From NCBI GenBank assembly GCA_013368315.1, contig JAACJM010000011.1, positions 806,001 through 870,000 on the forward strand: a stretch of 64,000 nt of DNA, written 5' to 3'. This stretch comes from Tetrapyrgos nigripes (Eukaryota > Basidiomycota > Agaricomycetes > Agaricales > Campanellaceae). Each line of letters begins with the position of its first letter. The stretch's first letter is position 1. The notes beneath the pieces are model-generated. The model was not told where the DNA came from. It ran no database searches and saw only the letters and a list, made by a program, of their open reading frames with translations. A program made the position numbers and the translations under genes. Below, piece after piece: positions 31,600 to 43,959 of this stretch.

Positions 31600-34370
31600 C
31601 GTTGTAGACAGGTGCATCCTTGGGTTGGTTCGACCAGAGTTGATGCTTTGGTATCGGAAATTGCCGGCCGGGAAATTCCCTCAGCGCAAAATCACCCAAA
31701 TTAGACTCACGTCTCTACCGAAAGCGTCATCTCGAGGACCGGCATAATTTGACCGGGACGTCGCCAGACTCGATGCTCTGCGCACTCAAAATGAAGAGCC
31801 AGAGGTATTGGTTACCTGCAAGTGTCCTGCCAAGACCTATACGCTACTCCTTCACAACTGTTTCTCGATAGCTCTATTCAAGCTCTGGATCGCTATTTCA
31901 AGCCAGAGTCAGGGTAGATGGTCAATTTGCAGCTTTAGAGGAACCACGGAGTGCGTGTTTTCTTCTCGTCTCGTAGCTTCTTTCCTAACCCTTTTGAAGA
32001 TTGTTTTGCCAAAGAACCCGTCCTCTTTACCTAGATGGTAACTCCCGCAGCCCACTTTCACGCAGTGCGCCTCTTTTTTCTCGCCTTTTACTTATATTCT
32101 AACGCTTTTTTTGCAGTAGGCTTGTGTTGTCAAGAGTCCCTTTTCGGCGCCTTCGATTCTGTATCAACACTCTCCTTGACCACTCCCTTCTACCCGCTAG
32201 GACTCGCATCGCCCCACTGCGGCACTTCTGTCTCAAACACCGCTACTCATCACTCGTCCATTTGGCCGCCGCTTCTCACAAACTTTCTCTATCTTGCTCT
32301 GACTGATGCGTCTTCCACATTCCTTTCCCCGTCAAGCTCTTCACACCTTTTCATTATCCTTTATGAGGACGCTCAGTAGGAGGCCGTAGGAAGGCACCTT
32401 GGATAATGGGACCTCACATTCTCAGACGTCTCAACCCCTGATGAGGAGGCAGAAGAAGACGATAGTGCTGCAGCGACACCAGTCGTCTGCTTACGCGTCT
32501 TCTCCCTATCCTTGCCTTTTCCTTTCCTACACCGTCTATCTACCATGTCCAGTGGTTACCCAGGCCGTCTTCTTTTGTACCACAACATAGAGAAGTTACA
32601 TCCATCCCATACCCCAGTCCTACCAGACCAGCACATCGATTCTCGGCAGCTATTCCCTGTACACTATGCCCCGTGTCGGCTGCACCGACCACTTGCCCTT
32701 TCTGAAAAGACTTGATGATTTATTCCGAGGAACCAGCGTCGGTGGAGTGGTGAAGGAGAAGGAGAGGTGCTACTTCGCGGATCGTTACTTCTTAGTCTCC
32801 AGAGTCGGCTACTATCCATGCATTGGCGTCAATGTTGGTGTCGCCGGGAGTTTACGAGTTTACGAGGCAGAAGCAGAGTTTGAAGATGTTTGGGTGAAGG
32901 GACCGGGGAAGATGGATGGAGAGACGGAGATAACGTAGATGAAATCCTAGAAGGCTACGAGGTTGATTGGGATGTGTTGGTCTCATACGGGGCTGTTAAC
33001 GTCTCGACCGTGGCTACCGCCGACCACATTGTCGATGCCGATGCTGAAGAAGATGAGCAAAAGATGGGAAGAATGATGAGGACCACGTCACCAATCTTTC
33101 ACTTCTACCTCGTCTAGTGGACTGAAGATGCTTGTGTAGACCTTCACGACGTTTGGAGTCCCGTCTCCGTCCTATCATTGGCTTTTCATCCCTTCCATTG
33201 CTACCTTGCTACTATTCCTCCCTCGGCGTCTACCTCAACGAAAGGAGCAGATGCACCCAGATGTTCTTCGCGCGTTTGCCTTCAAGTTCCTACATGGCGG
33301 CACACTCATAGTGATACACTATCTACATTCCATAAACGCGTTTCTACCTCTACCTCCACCTCTGCCTCTACAAAAGCCGGCTCTAACCCTATAAAGTCCG
33401 AACCCAGCGACGTCATATCTTTCACTACCTCTATTCATAATCTACCTCAACTGTACCTCCCTTTCCTCGTACCTTCACGGCGAAGAAGCGTCATGTCTAC
33501 CTCACCCTGACAAGACTGCTTTCTCCCACCCCTCCCGTCCCCGTCCCTGTTCATGTGCCTTCGTCGCCTGTTATTCCCTTACAACCAGCAACACCTGTTC
33601 GGTCCCAGCTATACCCGTTTCTACGGTTTTCTACCAGCAACTGAGGACATCGAAGCTGAAGCTCAAGTGGAGGGTGGGATTTTGTCTAGGATGAAGAGAT
33701 TCGTTACACCGTCGTCAAAGTCGCAGTTGAGGGTCAATGACAAGGACAGGGGAATCGAAAAAGACATAGGCCGACCGCCATGCCCTGACTCTTGGGATGC
33801 AGAGCAGGATGGTGAAGATTACGTCGTATCCTGCCTTTACTTCTTCAGCCTATTCTATTCCTTCTTTATCCGCTGGAGTTGGCTCTTCTCAGGCTCAGCG
33901 TCTTGGAATACCTTCCTTTTCGTCTATCCGTTTATTGCTAAGGCGAAGCAAGGGAATGAAATGGTAATAGGAAAGAGAAGAGAATTAGAGGGTCAAAAGA
34001 TAGTGGTGTTTGTCGGCCGAAGTCATGTTCATTTTCTTCTCCCTTTTCTCAACCTACAGTGTCGTCTCGTAGGCTCTATTCACTTCATCGACTGCGAATG
34101 GCTACATAGAGTGACTAGCTTCACTCTTGGCGTTCCGCCTTTCACCGCTGTCTTGATTCCATTCCTCTGCCCACTGACGCCTATTGCATCCATGACTCCC
34201 TCAATGCCTTTCTCCATGCGCTCGTCTCTCCCTATCTACTTCCCAAAGTCACTCAGAGGCCCCATCATGTTCAGGTGCACGAGGACCTTGGAGGAAATAT
34301 GGATCCGTGCGAAGGATAGAAAACAAACTTTGACAGATCCTCATTCAAACCATCAGTCTCAGATCGTAAG
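31600..34370 (+). repeat. Dispersed repeat family R1, copy 3 (longest)
   Basis: Shares landmarks with the other R1 copies: the TTCGACCAGAGTTGATG block (31628), the AATTTGACCGGGACGTCGCC block (31745), the GCAGTGCGC..CTCGCC block (32053), and VYEAEAEFEDVW with DNVDEILEGYEVDWDVLVS (about 32855-32990). A 275-codon open frame (33553-34380) starts MCLRRLLFPYNQQHLFG and contains hydrophobic stretches plus an acidic block. I cannot relate it to a family and treat it as doubtful. Confidence 0.45.
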
Positions 34371-34825
34371 TTTTTTTTAGCTTTCATAGTTTTGACGTAC
34401 CAATGACCAATGTGTTGTTACTTTCTATTTCCACCCCTCTCAGCTTGTTCGCCAATCAAAAATTTCATCTTCTGGACTTTTTCTGTATTCTGCATGGTCT
34501 GAGGGCGCAGGTCTTCGCCACCAATATGCTTATGGAGGTGAGTCTTGTCCCCTCTCTCGGAAAGGGCCTCGTACCTTGCCATGCGAAGCACCTTTCCCCA
34601 GTGGAAGTGTGTCTTGTCCCCTCTCTCGAATAAGTACTATCTTTCCAACGTTTCTTTGATTCAGTAAATTGGGGACTGCACTTCGCCGGCTTTTTTTGTC
34701 TTTTTGTATCGATGCTATAAAACATTTGAACGGCTATATGCAATATGTCTCGTTTGATTTACGAGACTCGGGGAATTTCAGTTCCGAAACTGCCCTCAAT
34801 AACTTGCCTCTTCTGTGCAGACCTC

Positions 34826-35805
34826 CGCCATGTCGAGAGTAAAGATAAACCTCAGCCGGTTCTAACAGATCCAGACTTTGACACTAGCTTTGAACACTGC
34901 CGGCTCCGCGTATAAGCTTGCAGCGGGCGCAGGTAGTCTCTCCTAAACAGACACCGTCTCTTTCGATCGTGACTCCAGGTGCTTCTCGGAGAAAGACCGG
35001 GCATGGGGTATATCTCATAGTACGCTCAGAAGCATCAAGGAAGTTGATGGTGGCACTGATATGTCACACAAGGTTCAAGCAGCTGTTACATGAATTACAC
35101 GTGCACTCATACAGCTGGAATGCTGTATACACTGCATGAGGGTACTACTTAAAGCCTAGCTTTCTTCTATAATAGGTCGTTGTCCAACTTGTTGTTCTTG
35201 TCCTTTGCCGTGGACTTTGCCAGACCTGTATGTCACCTACAGGTAACTTATGGGAAAATGAAATGTTTGAAGTAGTTCTGACTCTACAAAACATAACAGA
35301 CCCCGTCAAAACTGCAGAGAGATTTCCAAAGGAACGGAGTAGGAAAAATATGATGGCACGGCGCCCTGGTGGCAAGTACTTCCGCCAATACGAATCCTTT
35401 GGACTAACAGCTAACTCAGATGGCAATCTACACCACTGACAGGCTTTGCTCACAATGCATCTGACGCTACCGCTGCACGCACTCAAGCTTCAGGGTCTCG
35501 GCAAGAGTTGAATAATCCTGAAGAGACTCGCACCTCAACTCATAATGAACTTTTCTCGAGAGCTCACGGGTTCACGATTGACGGATCCACAATCAACACG
35601 GTGGCAGGGAACCAGCGTAATGGTAAGTGAAATCGTCGATGAGTCTATTGTAATACACTCATGTGTTCTGCTTTGGACGCCACGTTCGAAAGAACATAAT
35701 AATAATATGTTGCCCGTCGCCGTATTGCTCGCAGCCATCATAATGTTGGCTCTTTACATGTTGATACAAATGGGTGGTAATCAATCTTGGAAAATGTTCA
35801 CATAG
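34826..35805 (+). CDS. Motif-exon membrane protein, copy 3 (5' part degenerate)
   Basis: The 5' 90 bp match 4439-4530, and 35205-35805 matches 5390-5944, so this looks like a shortened duplicate of the 4.3-5.9 kb pair. A signal-like LFLSFAVDFARPVCHL (about 35193 on) is followed, in another frame, by FEVVLTLQNITDPVKTAERF. The exon 35443-35622 reads FAHNASDATAARTQASGS and ends FSRAHGFTIDGSTINTVAG then NQRN. A phase-1 intron 35623-35692 leads to the last exon, HNNNMLPVAVLLAAIIMLAL YMLIQMGG-type sequence ending NQSWKMFT. The upstream donor would be GC rather than GT (GCAAGT). The last two exons are well supported; the 5' gene model is not. Confidence 0.5.
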
Positions 35806-36487
35806 ATTGCTATATAATGTTGCTTAACCTGAAAATAGTACATTGCCCGTTGGACGCGTTCAGGAACCGAAACTTCCACAACAGGTAATGAATGAGTGAA
35901 CGGCTGCGAAGCACAGAGGAACGGAGAGGAGCGGCGAGTAGGAGCCCGACACGTACGTACCGTATCTCGAACGACTTGTTGGCTACCATACTCAGAATAC
36001 GATACCCTCCTTCCATATCTTGATCTGCTGACTGAGACTACCTCAAGTGCCAACTGCCGTACTTATTTGTATAATTGCGTACTCAAAATCACCCGTAATA
36101 ATCATCTCTACGACGAACATATATAGATCTCTAGTACTATAGACTTTTCCTGTACTTAACTTAGGGGCAGGGTGGGGCTTCTCTCTGAGGTGTCCTACTA
36201 ACCTGGCTCGTTCCGGCAGTTCTTGATTGGGATCACGCTGTGTATCTATATATGATCTATCTATATTCATAAAAAAACGTATCACTCCGGTAACCAATAT
36301 TCAGGAGGGTGTAGGTCTCCCAAGAGCTAGATACTACTGCCACAATTCTGCATCTCTTGTACCGTACCGCGTAGGCCTCCACTTCTCATCTTCACGTTGA
36401 CTGCGCCACGTACACGAGAACTGTCGAAGAGAGCCGTGATTTGAGATAATATTACCCGCGAATGCAAGGATTGGAAAGGTGTTACTA

Positions 36488-38153
36488 TTATACAGTGCGA
36501 GTCGGCGTGAGACTGGAGGTGTTTCCGACTGCAAGTACTTGTATGAGCAACACCACGACAATAGCGACGATTACGCCACCAGTGCCTACGGCCAATACGC
36601 TGAGTCCCTTCCGATCACCGTTGTCTATCAGTGTTCAATGAATATGAATGAATGACCTTTTTACTAGTAATCTACTCACTATTCTCTTGCTTTTCTGCGA
36701 CAACGTTGAATGTACAACTGGTTATGGTTACGCCATTTGCTCCACGAAACATGTCAGTTGAAATTGAATGAGCAGGGTTTCTAACCATGCCGATGGTCGC
36801 GTAAGTTGCTTCGACAGCGGTCGCATTTGCTTCTCGGACTAAAGTGAGGATACCGAATGGATCACGCGCTGGTGGTGTAGGACTGTGCCTATGGTTGGCG
36901 TTTTCCGTAGTAGCGTCAAGTCTGTCATGATCATCATCTGATAATGGCTGATTTGACCCTGTGTAGTCATTATTAGGAGTGTCTGTCCGAGTCCATGCAA
37001 GGCGTCTCCGAACTGGAAAAGCTGAAAGTTGCATTTTCAGCAAACAGCAAGCGTCACACTGGCGTCTGATTCACTCACAGCGCCTAGTCCAAAAGCAGTG
37101 TCCATGGTACAGAGTCGCATTGAAGTTTGATAGAGTGAGATTAAAATTTAGGGAGTTTTCTGAGTTCCACGACATTGGTTGACTTCCTGTTCGGCATGAA
37201 TTGTATAAGAATGTGGAGAATAATCGACCTTGCAGCCAAGCCAAGAAGAGTGCTATCAAAACTCACTGTTCTCTGGAAAAGCTGTTTGCCAAAAGTTGTT
37301 GACCTCCTTGACCAGCCTTTCCTTCGTGTAGATTGCCGAGCTATAATCAGTTTCGATTATGACATTAATTTCCATTCCTCCACTAGTTGGAAAGGTAACA
37401 GTCCGTACTAGTTGCTTCCTGATATGTTCCAGAGAATCCCATCACGGTGAAAACGCGCTGGGTTATGGTACTGATATTCAATGAGTGATCACGTTTAGTT
37501 TGAATACTTACAGTACGGTGGCCATAGTATCCAACTGTTATATAGATTTCCTGCTATGAGGGAGATTTGGCAATCGCTGATCTCAAAATTTGTCGACGAT
37601 AGATCATTGAGAAGGAAGGCTACATGAGCTTTAGCGCGAGAAACGGCAGCTGGGGCTCTGGGGAGTAGGTATCTTGTCTTGTCCCAAGGGGAGCAGATAC
37701 CGGCGCCTGAGTGAAAGTGCCAGCGTCACGATAAATACCAAGTACACTAGTGCGACTTACTATCCTCTGACTCATCAGCAAGGTATATCCAATTATATGC
37801 GTTTCCTTCGACAATTGTTATAGTGTGTCCTGATAGGATAAGGCTTGACCCATTAGTTTGGAACAGCGAGGGATTGTTCCTATGCAAGTCTTGAAGAGCG
37901 CGACGAATGGTGATGGAGGCATAGATCCTGAAGGCCTTCATGTATGCTGCAGTTTGTGAAATGAGATATTTGTAGCGAAGAAATTTGATTACTACTTACT
38001 GTCCTCTTTCTCCGGATCATATGACCAACTTGAATGGCCTGTCTGTGAGAGATATCGGTACAACTCCTCTAATTCTCGAGCTATTTCCTCGAAGCCTTTG
38101 CTAATCGAGTCAGTCCATGACCTTGAAAGATGCTCGTTCTGCTTACTGGGCAT
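36488..38153 (-). CDS. Seven-exon motif-repeat membrane protein
   Basis: Exons on the minus strand: 38153-38000, 37946-37761, 37706-37512, 37457-37267, 37228-37079, 37021-36680 and 36624-36488. Nearly all introns are phase 1. Exon 1 is helical (FEEIARELEELYRYL). Exons 2 and 3 each end near the motif: SGHTITIVEGNAYNWI and FEISDCQISLIAGNLYNSW. Exon 4 has a small domain MEINVIIETDYSSAIYTKER LVKEVNNFW. Exon 6 is acidic/Pro-rich and ends MFRGANGVTITSCTFNVVAE. Exon 7 encodes VLAVGTGGVIVAIVVVLLIQ, a membrane segment, and a short tail. About 450 residues. The exon 3/4 join is off by one base, or needs a different splice site that leaves a TGA; so either my model or the gene has a fault there. The 36488-35806 gap to copy 3 holds no gene I can see. 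Confidence 0.6.
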
Positions 38154-38199
38154 AAGTTAACGTTAAAAAATCGTGTGAAACGTATTTGTAACGAGCGTT

Positions 38200-40260
38200 A
38201 TGTAATTCTTTGGGACAGTTAGAGAACACCACTCCGCGGCTCTACGCGTCTTTCCCTCGTTATTCAGTGGCATAAGGCATACTACGTAGGCTTCAAGCTT
38301 CAAGCCACAAGGCAAATGTCCAGGCCTTAACTTTCTCCCAGACGCACAGTCGGAGTCCTAGTCAGACCCGCCCAGGATATATTTGCTGCAACCGGGCCGT
38401 CTGTCTTCTACTGGGCCAGACATCAAACGTCCGTTTACGCGTTTGCCTCTACCTCTACCTCCATGCCTAACTTTACCGCTGCCTCTATCCCCCTATCTCC
38501 TTGCGCTACCAAGATGGTTTCAGCCCAGCTTGGTTCTGTCTTCCCTCATACCACAGCAAAGAGAAGCTGCCTTACTCTATCCCTACAATACTTTATTCTC
38601 CAATGCCTTCATCGCCCATGAAGCCTCTTCATTTTCTATCTCGTTTCGAAGTGGAAAACACGCGCAGACGTTCTCGTCCTCCTCCTCATATGTGCATGCG
38701 TCTTGCGGGAGCTTTTCAGACTCGGTGATTTGTTCTGAGGAATCAGCGTTTTCTGCTGGTCTTGACGGTGAAGGAGGTAGTTTGTCGAGTGTTTATACCG
38801 CAGAGCTCGGTGATGCGGTTCTCATCGTCGGCTTAGCTGTTTGTTTGTTCTCCGGCCAGAGGCTGCACTCCTGAAGAAGATTTGGGAGAAGGAGCTGAGG
38901 AAGACAGTTGGGAAGGACGAATGACGTAGATGAAATCCTACAAGGCTACGAGTTTGATTTGGATGTGTTTGTCTTACGCTGGAGCTATCACCGTCAAGGC
39001 TGCCATTTACCGCCGACCACACGTCGATGTCGATGCTGAAGGAGATGGGCAGAGTGAGGAAGACTATGTCATCGGAGAATCTTATCCTGCCTCTACAATC
39101 TACTCCTTCCTTTACCGACCCATTCTTCTCGCCATTACATCCTACTACTTGGGCACAGGATGATACAGGATAGGCTGTGTTTCATCCACGTTACTATACA
39201 GACTGCCTTCGTCAACACCAACACAGACCGTTCCATCGTCGTTCCACCCTCGTTTTACGGCTTTCAGCTCCTTGAGACGAAGACCTTCCAACCCAATGGT
39301 CTTCGTCGACTCTGGAACCCGTTGCCCCCTCCCTCAGGGCTCAAGATCAGAATACCGGTTATCCCACTCTACTACTATCTCGTATTTCAATTTGGTCGGG
39401 GGCGTGCCGGAGCTGGGAGGTGGTTGAAATAGAGGGTAGATGTCCAGTGAGCTCGAGTTGCTATCCCAGGCCACCACCTCGCGTCCTTTCTTCGCGTTCT
39501 ACTCCTGCCGGATCATTTTCAGAGGACGTATTGGCTACACCTGTCGCACCTGCCACCCCAGTTTTTCACTTCTACCTCGTCTAGTGGATTGTTGGAGGTG
39601 CTCGTGCCGGCATTCACGAAGTAGAAAGAATGCCTAGTGTCGGAGTTGGTCATTTCTCCCATTCCGAGGAGCCAGTGTCGTCTTCAACTCAGTCCTCCTC
39701 CGAGGTTGACCTTGATGGGATGGAGAGAGCAGACTCGGGTTTTCTGCTACCAACAGACATGACTTGGCTTTCATCATCGATGGCGGTGGTTCGCCGGATG
39801 TCGGCTATACGAGCATCGGGGTTGGCGTTGGTGTTTGTTCTTGAGGCAGAGGCTGACCTGAAGAGGTTATGGAGGAAAACGAAGAGCAAATCGAGGGTTT
39901 GGATGGGCATCGGGCTGAGAGGAAGAAGAATCTGGTTAGGAATGGCCCTGGAGAGAAATGCTTTACCCGATCTGGCAAGACCGCTTTCTTCCTGGAAGTG
40001 GTCGATCCCGGAACGATGATCTACTATTAGTTCACTAGGTACATCGGGATGCCTCCCGGACCCCCGGCGCATCAGATTCTAGTCCTAGTCTGGGTAATAC
40101 ACTCCTCCTCCCATATGCATCTCTGCGCTTTCTTTGCTGACCTGCTACATTCCAGTATTTCTGCTCTTTCCCGTACCGGTAACTTCTTCACGAACACATG
40201 TAGACACGACCGTTTCGCTCATACGCATACATACCTACAAATTTGATAATACCTTCTTTC
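38200..40260 (+). repeat. Dispersed repeat family R1, copy 4
   Basis: Together with the 5' end of the preceding gene, 38055-40080 is duplicated at 45255-47560. Landmarks are TTTACGCGTTTGCCTCTACC (38434), the acidic peptide VDEILQGYEFDLDVF (about 38925-38970), and VLEAEADLKRLWRK (about 39838-39880). Frames are broken. The block TACCTTCTTTCTCATCGAAA near 40250 marks the start of duplicated segment B. Confidence 0.5.
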
Positions 40261-40375
40261 TCATCGAAATACATACGATTTTAAGTACTGCACATCTTAC
40301 ATAGGAGTTCCTCAATATACACATCGCCATTAGAAGGACTTGAGCCAGCTTTTATCATTAAAAATTGAAGAAAAA

Positions 40376-43300
40376 TTAACGGAATGTAGTACGAGTCAAC
40401 TTTGAAAAGACGTTAGCTAACTGCATCAACCGCAAAACAACCGTCAAAGTGAGGACTGCGTTGGGCAGTGATTCCGACGAGTCGGTCTCATAAATGATGG
40501 TGCTATTATTGTAGTAGTACGCATTGGGGGGAGGAACCATGACGACTTCAGGTTTGGGTTGTGGTTCTTTGTAGCCTATCAATGTCATAGTAGCAAGACT
40601 TCCAGCGACACCTCCTGCGCATGCCGTGGTTACTGTTGTGTAAGCTTTCCAATCATCGGTAGCGCCTGTAATGGGAATGGAGAATGTAGAGTGAGCAGAG
40701 ATGCTAGGGAAACTTAGAAGGTTGAGTACTCCTCACCGTGGTTATTATTATTAACAGTATGATAATCCCCTACCACGAAAGTTATAGTCGAGTCTTGTAT
40801 ATCGTTATCATGGGCTCCAGAAAAGACGGTATGAGTTTGACTCGGAACCTCAACAGGGACATGTCCCGATTCAGATGCTTGAGAATCGGGTTGGGCTTGG
40901 GCTTGTGCCTGTGCCTCATGATGATCGGGGTATGACTGTGAGCTTGTTTGTGGACCGCCGGAGGCTGTATGACTGGGGTCTTGGAAATTAACATCCGAGT
41001 CGTCGTACGCGTATGTACCATTCTCTGGAGGAACACCTGTAGCCGCTGATGCGCCGTGGTCAAATGTGCCCCCGTCTTGAGCAGAAGATGCATCACGGGG
41101 CGTACGTGGTATGTCAGAGTGGGGGATCCAAGGTGTGCCCTGGAAGAGACTTGGAACCGGATGAAGCCAAGGCGATTGACCCGGCTCCGGTGTTGCCATC
41201 GGAGGAATGAAGGGCGTTGTTGCCATCGGAGGAATGAAAGGCGTTTGAGCCGCCCACGGTGGTCCCGGAGGAGGAGGAAGCCAACGCGATTGATTCGCCC
41301 ACGGTGTTTCCATCGGAGGAATGAAAGGCGTTTGAGCCGCCCACGGTGGTCCCGGAGGATGAAGCCAACGCGATTGATTCGCCCACGGTGTTTCCATCGG
41401 AGGAATGAAAGGCGTTTGAGCCCACCACGGAAGTCCCGTCCAAGGAGGAATGCCAGGTCCTTGCCGGTCTGCCAAAGGTGTGGTGGGTACCCAAGGACTA
41501 GAATGACCCCAGGGCTGTATCCGGCGTCCGAGAACAGGATTCTGGCCAACATTCTCGGGCAGGGAGGGTAGGGGATGTCGATGTTTAGAGTCGTCATTGT
41601 CAATCAGTCCGGGTAAAGGAGGCTGCAGACTAGATGGCACAAGATTAAAATGAGGTTGGAGGTCATGGTCATCAAACATAGTTCTGCCAGGGACAGGAGG
41701 ACCACTCGGAGGAACTCCAGTAGGCAGCTGGACTGGTATAGTGGGAGCATAGTGACTCTGAGCATGCGGTATCTTTGTCTGAAGCGATGGGATCGACGTT
41801 CGAGACGGATTTGTACACGTTAAAGGGGGAATAGGTGTACATGTATTCTCCATTTGAGCTGGACAGCCTGGTGGCATTCCAGACAAGGACAGCGCTGTCA
41901 ATCCACGGTGTTCGTGCTCCCAGTCTTGGGCTCTTGGAACAAAATCTGGTTCTACAGGTAGTGGTATACTGAAATTCGGCACCGCATTCTGCCCCGGCGA
42001 AATGTGCTGAGGGTACGGTATATGAGGAAGAGGAGGGATAAAAGTGGGTAAATCACGAGGTGCACCGCCTGGAGGTACCCCTCCAGAAATACTTCCAGTC
42101 CCCATTGCGTCCATATAACTATAAGGGAAGGTAGTCACTGGATCGACGAAATTGGGTCGGTCGACATGTACGTCTGCGACAGGACGATATCCTGTGGGGC
42201 CCATCGACCATGGAGTAGGCTGCATGAATGTCATTGGGTTTGGATTTGGTGGAGCCTGAGTATACTGAGGCCATGTTGACGGTGGTAGTGAGAGATTCTC
42301 ACTCTCATACGAAGGAATGAAGTCATTTGGATTTGCTCGGGTGTAATGAGGACCACTTGGTATACTGGGCATTCCGCCATGCATATCGGGCATCGCACAC
42401 GTGTACGGTAAAAGCATCGCAGGATCAGAAGCTGAGTAGAACGACTGGGTGTTGTCCTCTATTCGCCACGGATCTGAGGACATGGAGAAGTAGTGAGGGT
42501 GCCTTAACGGCAATGGCAGACTTGCATACGGAGGAATGAAGAATCTCTGCGCGTTGGAAGGATGATACAGGTTATGAGCGTGCATTACAGAGGATGTACA
42601 TGTACCTCCCATGTAGCATCCACAAGCATGAGGTGGATCCGGTGGAAAGGCCAGAGCACTGGGATACGAGTAGCACTGAGCTTGTGCATGAGATACTGAC
42701 GGATATGGATATAGATGTGGATGTGGAGGAGCGAAAACCCTTGACATGGTGCTGTTGCTGAAACCGTGATCGTGACCGTGCCAACCAGTATGAGCCTGTC
42801 CTCGGAGAAACGGATTTGTATGATGATAGGGAGGAATGAAGGATTTGTAGGTGTGAGCGTTGAGAGAGTCAATATCGTAGGGTGTCTCTCCCATTCTACA
42901 AGCATAGGGACCCAAAGCCGGCGCAGAAGTCGGAAAGTACTGAGCTGCCAGTGGAGCCTCGAGTATCGACGAATATGAGTAGGATGAAGGAATGGAAGCA
43001 TCCCGTATGTTGAAGGGATCACTGGGGATTCTGCTCGCAGATATGCCTCTCACTCCACGAGTACCTGGTATAGAGGCAGTGTATGGTAGTACATTAGACG
43101 CGTCCCGAATCGCACTGAAGGCGCAATGGGCGTCAACTGCCTGAGATAGTGGGATATGTGGAGGGATGTAGAAGTCTTGGTTGTTGGAAGGACCACCCTC
43201 CAGTGTAGAAGATGTCGTAGAAGACATGAAACTCTGTGTATTGTACTGAGTCGATGGCCGTGGAGACGAGTTTGTATGGGGAGAAACGAACGAGTTTTCG

Positions 43301-43674
43301 ACATTGCTGTAACCACCCAGCATACAATCTGAGATCTCAGTAGGTATACTCCCTATCCTGCAAGCACCGGGCACCGCCGGCGTAGAATCCGAAAAATTGA
43401 GCAGTTCGTCCCAGGGAGTATAACTTGTTGGTTCAAGAGGTGACATAAGACCCGGTTCCTGGTTCGCATTCGGTAGGATATACTGAGAATCCTGTAGTGG
43501 TGATGATATCGGGTGAAAAGAAGCCATAGGAACACCAGCTTCTGATTGGGGACAATATGGAGGTCTATCCACCGTACTGGGATTTCGCAATATTCTTCCA
43601 GGTAAAGCAACCCTTCCATCCGTATGCAAACCGTCCTTGCGAAACATTTCCTCAGTTGGGGCTGCGCAATCCAC
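40376..43674 (-). CDS. Large Pro/Ser-rich protein ending in the NLR-type motif and a membrane exon (copy B)
   Basis: A single frame of 986 codons (43674-40714) is open from a GTG; the first Met is MFRKDGL, 10 codons in, and the true start may lie in an upstream exon. Most of the protein is low-complexity Pro/Ser/Tyr. Residues around 725-830 hold repeats of TPFIPPMETPWANQSRWL separated by HPPGPPWAAQ. The exon ends VFSGAHDNDIQDSTITFVVG DYHTV and NNNNHG, then a phase-1 intron (40736-40666). The last exon (40665-40376) gives ATDDWKAYTTVTTACAGGVA GSLATMTLIGY, a probable membrane segment, and a second hydrophobic stretch LPNAVLTLTVVLRLMQLA before the stop. The open frame contrasts with the decayed copy A. 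Function unknown. Confidence 0.65.
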
Positions 43675-43959
43675 TGTACGAGTACGGTATATGCCCTCAT
43701 TGGCAGGAAGGCTTGGTACAGATGTTATCCTGAGTGTTAGGTCTGGATGTACGCATTCCCATATCAGAATCCAGGTTTACGCGCGATTCCAAGCTTTAAG
43801 ACGTACCATGTTGACCGTAATTTTCCACTATAATACCATGGTCATCCGACAAGTCAGGCCTAAAATATTGGCTTATTCCTACTCCTACATCGCCGTCAAA
43901 GAGTAATGACCCTGTCGTATCGACAGGCAGTTCCTGCATAAACGCCGACATTTCCTCTT

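Noticed and set aside
33553..34380. 275-codon plus-strand frame as a new gene
   Set aside because: It is inside R1 copy 3 and is not maintained in any other copy; kept only as a note in the repeat entry.
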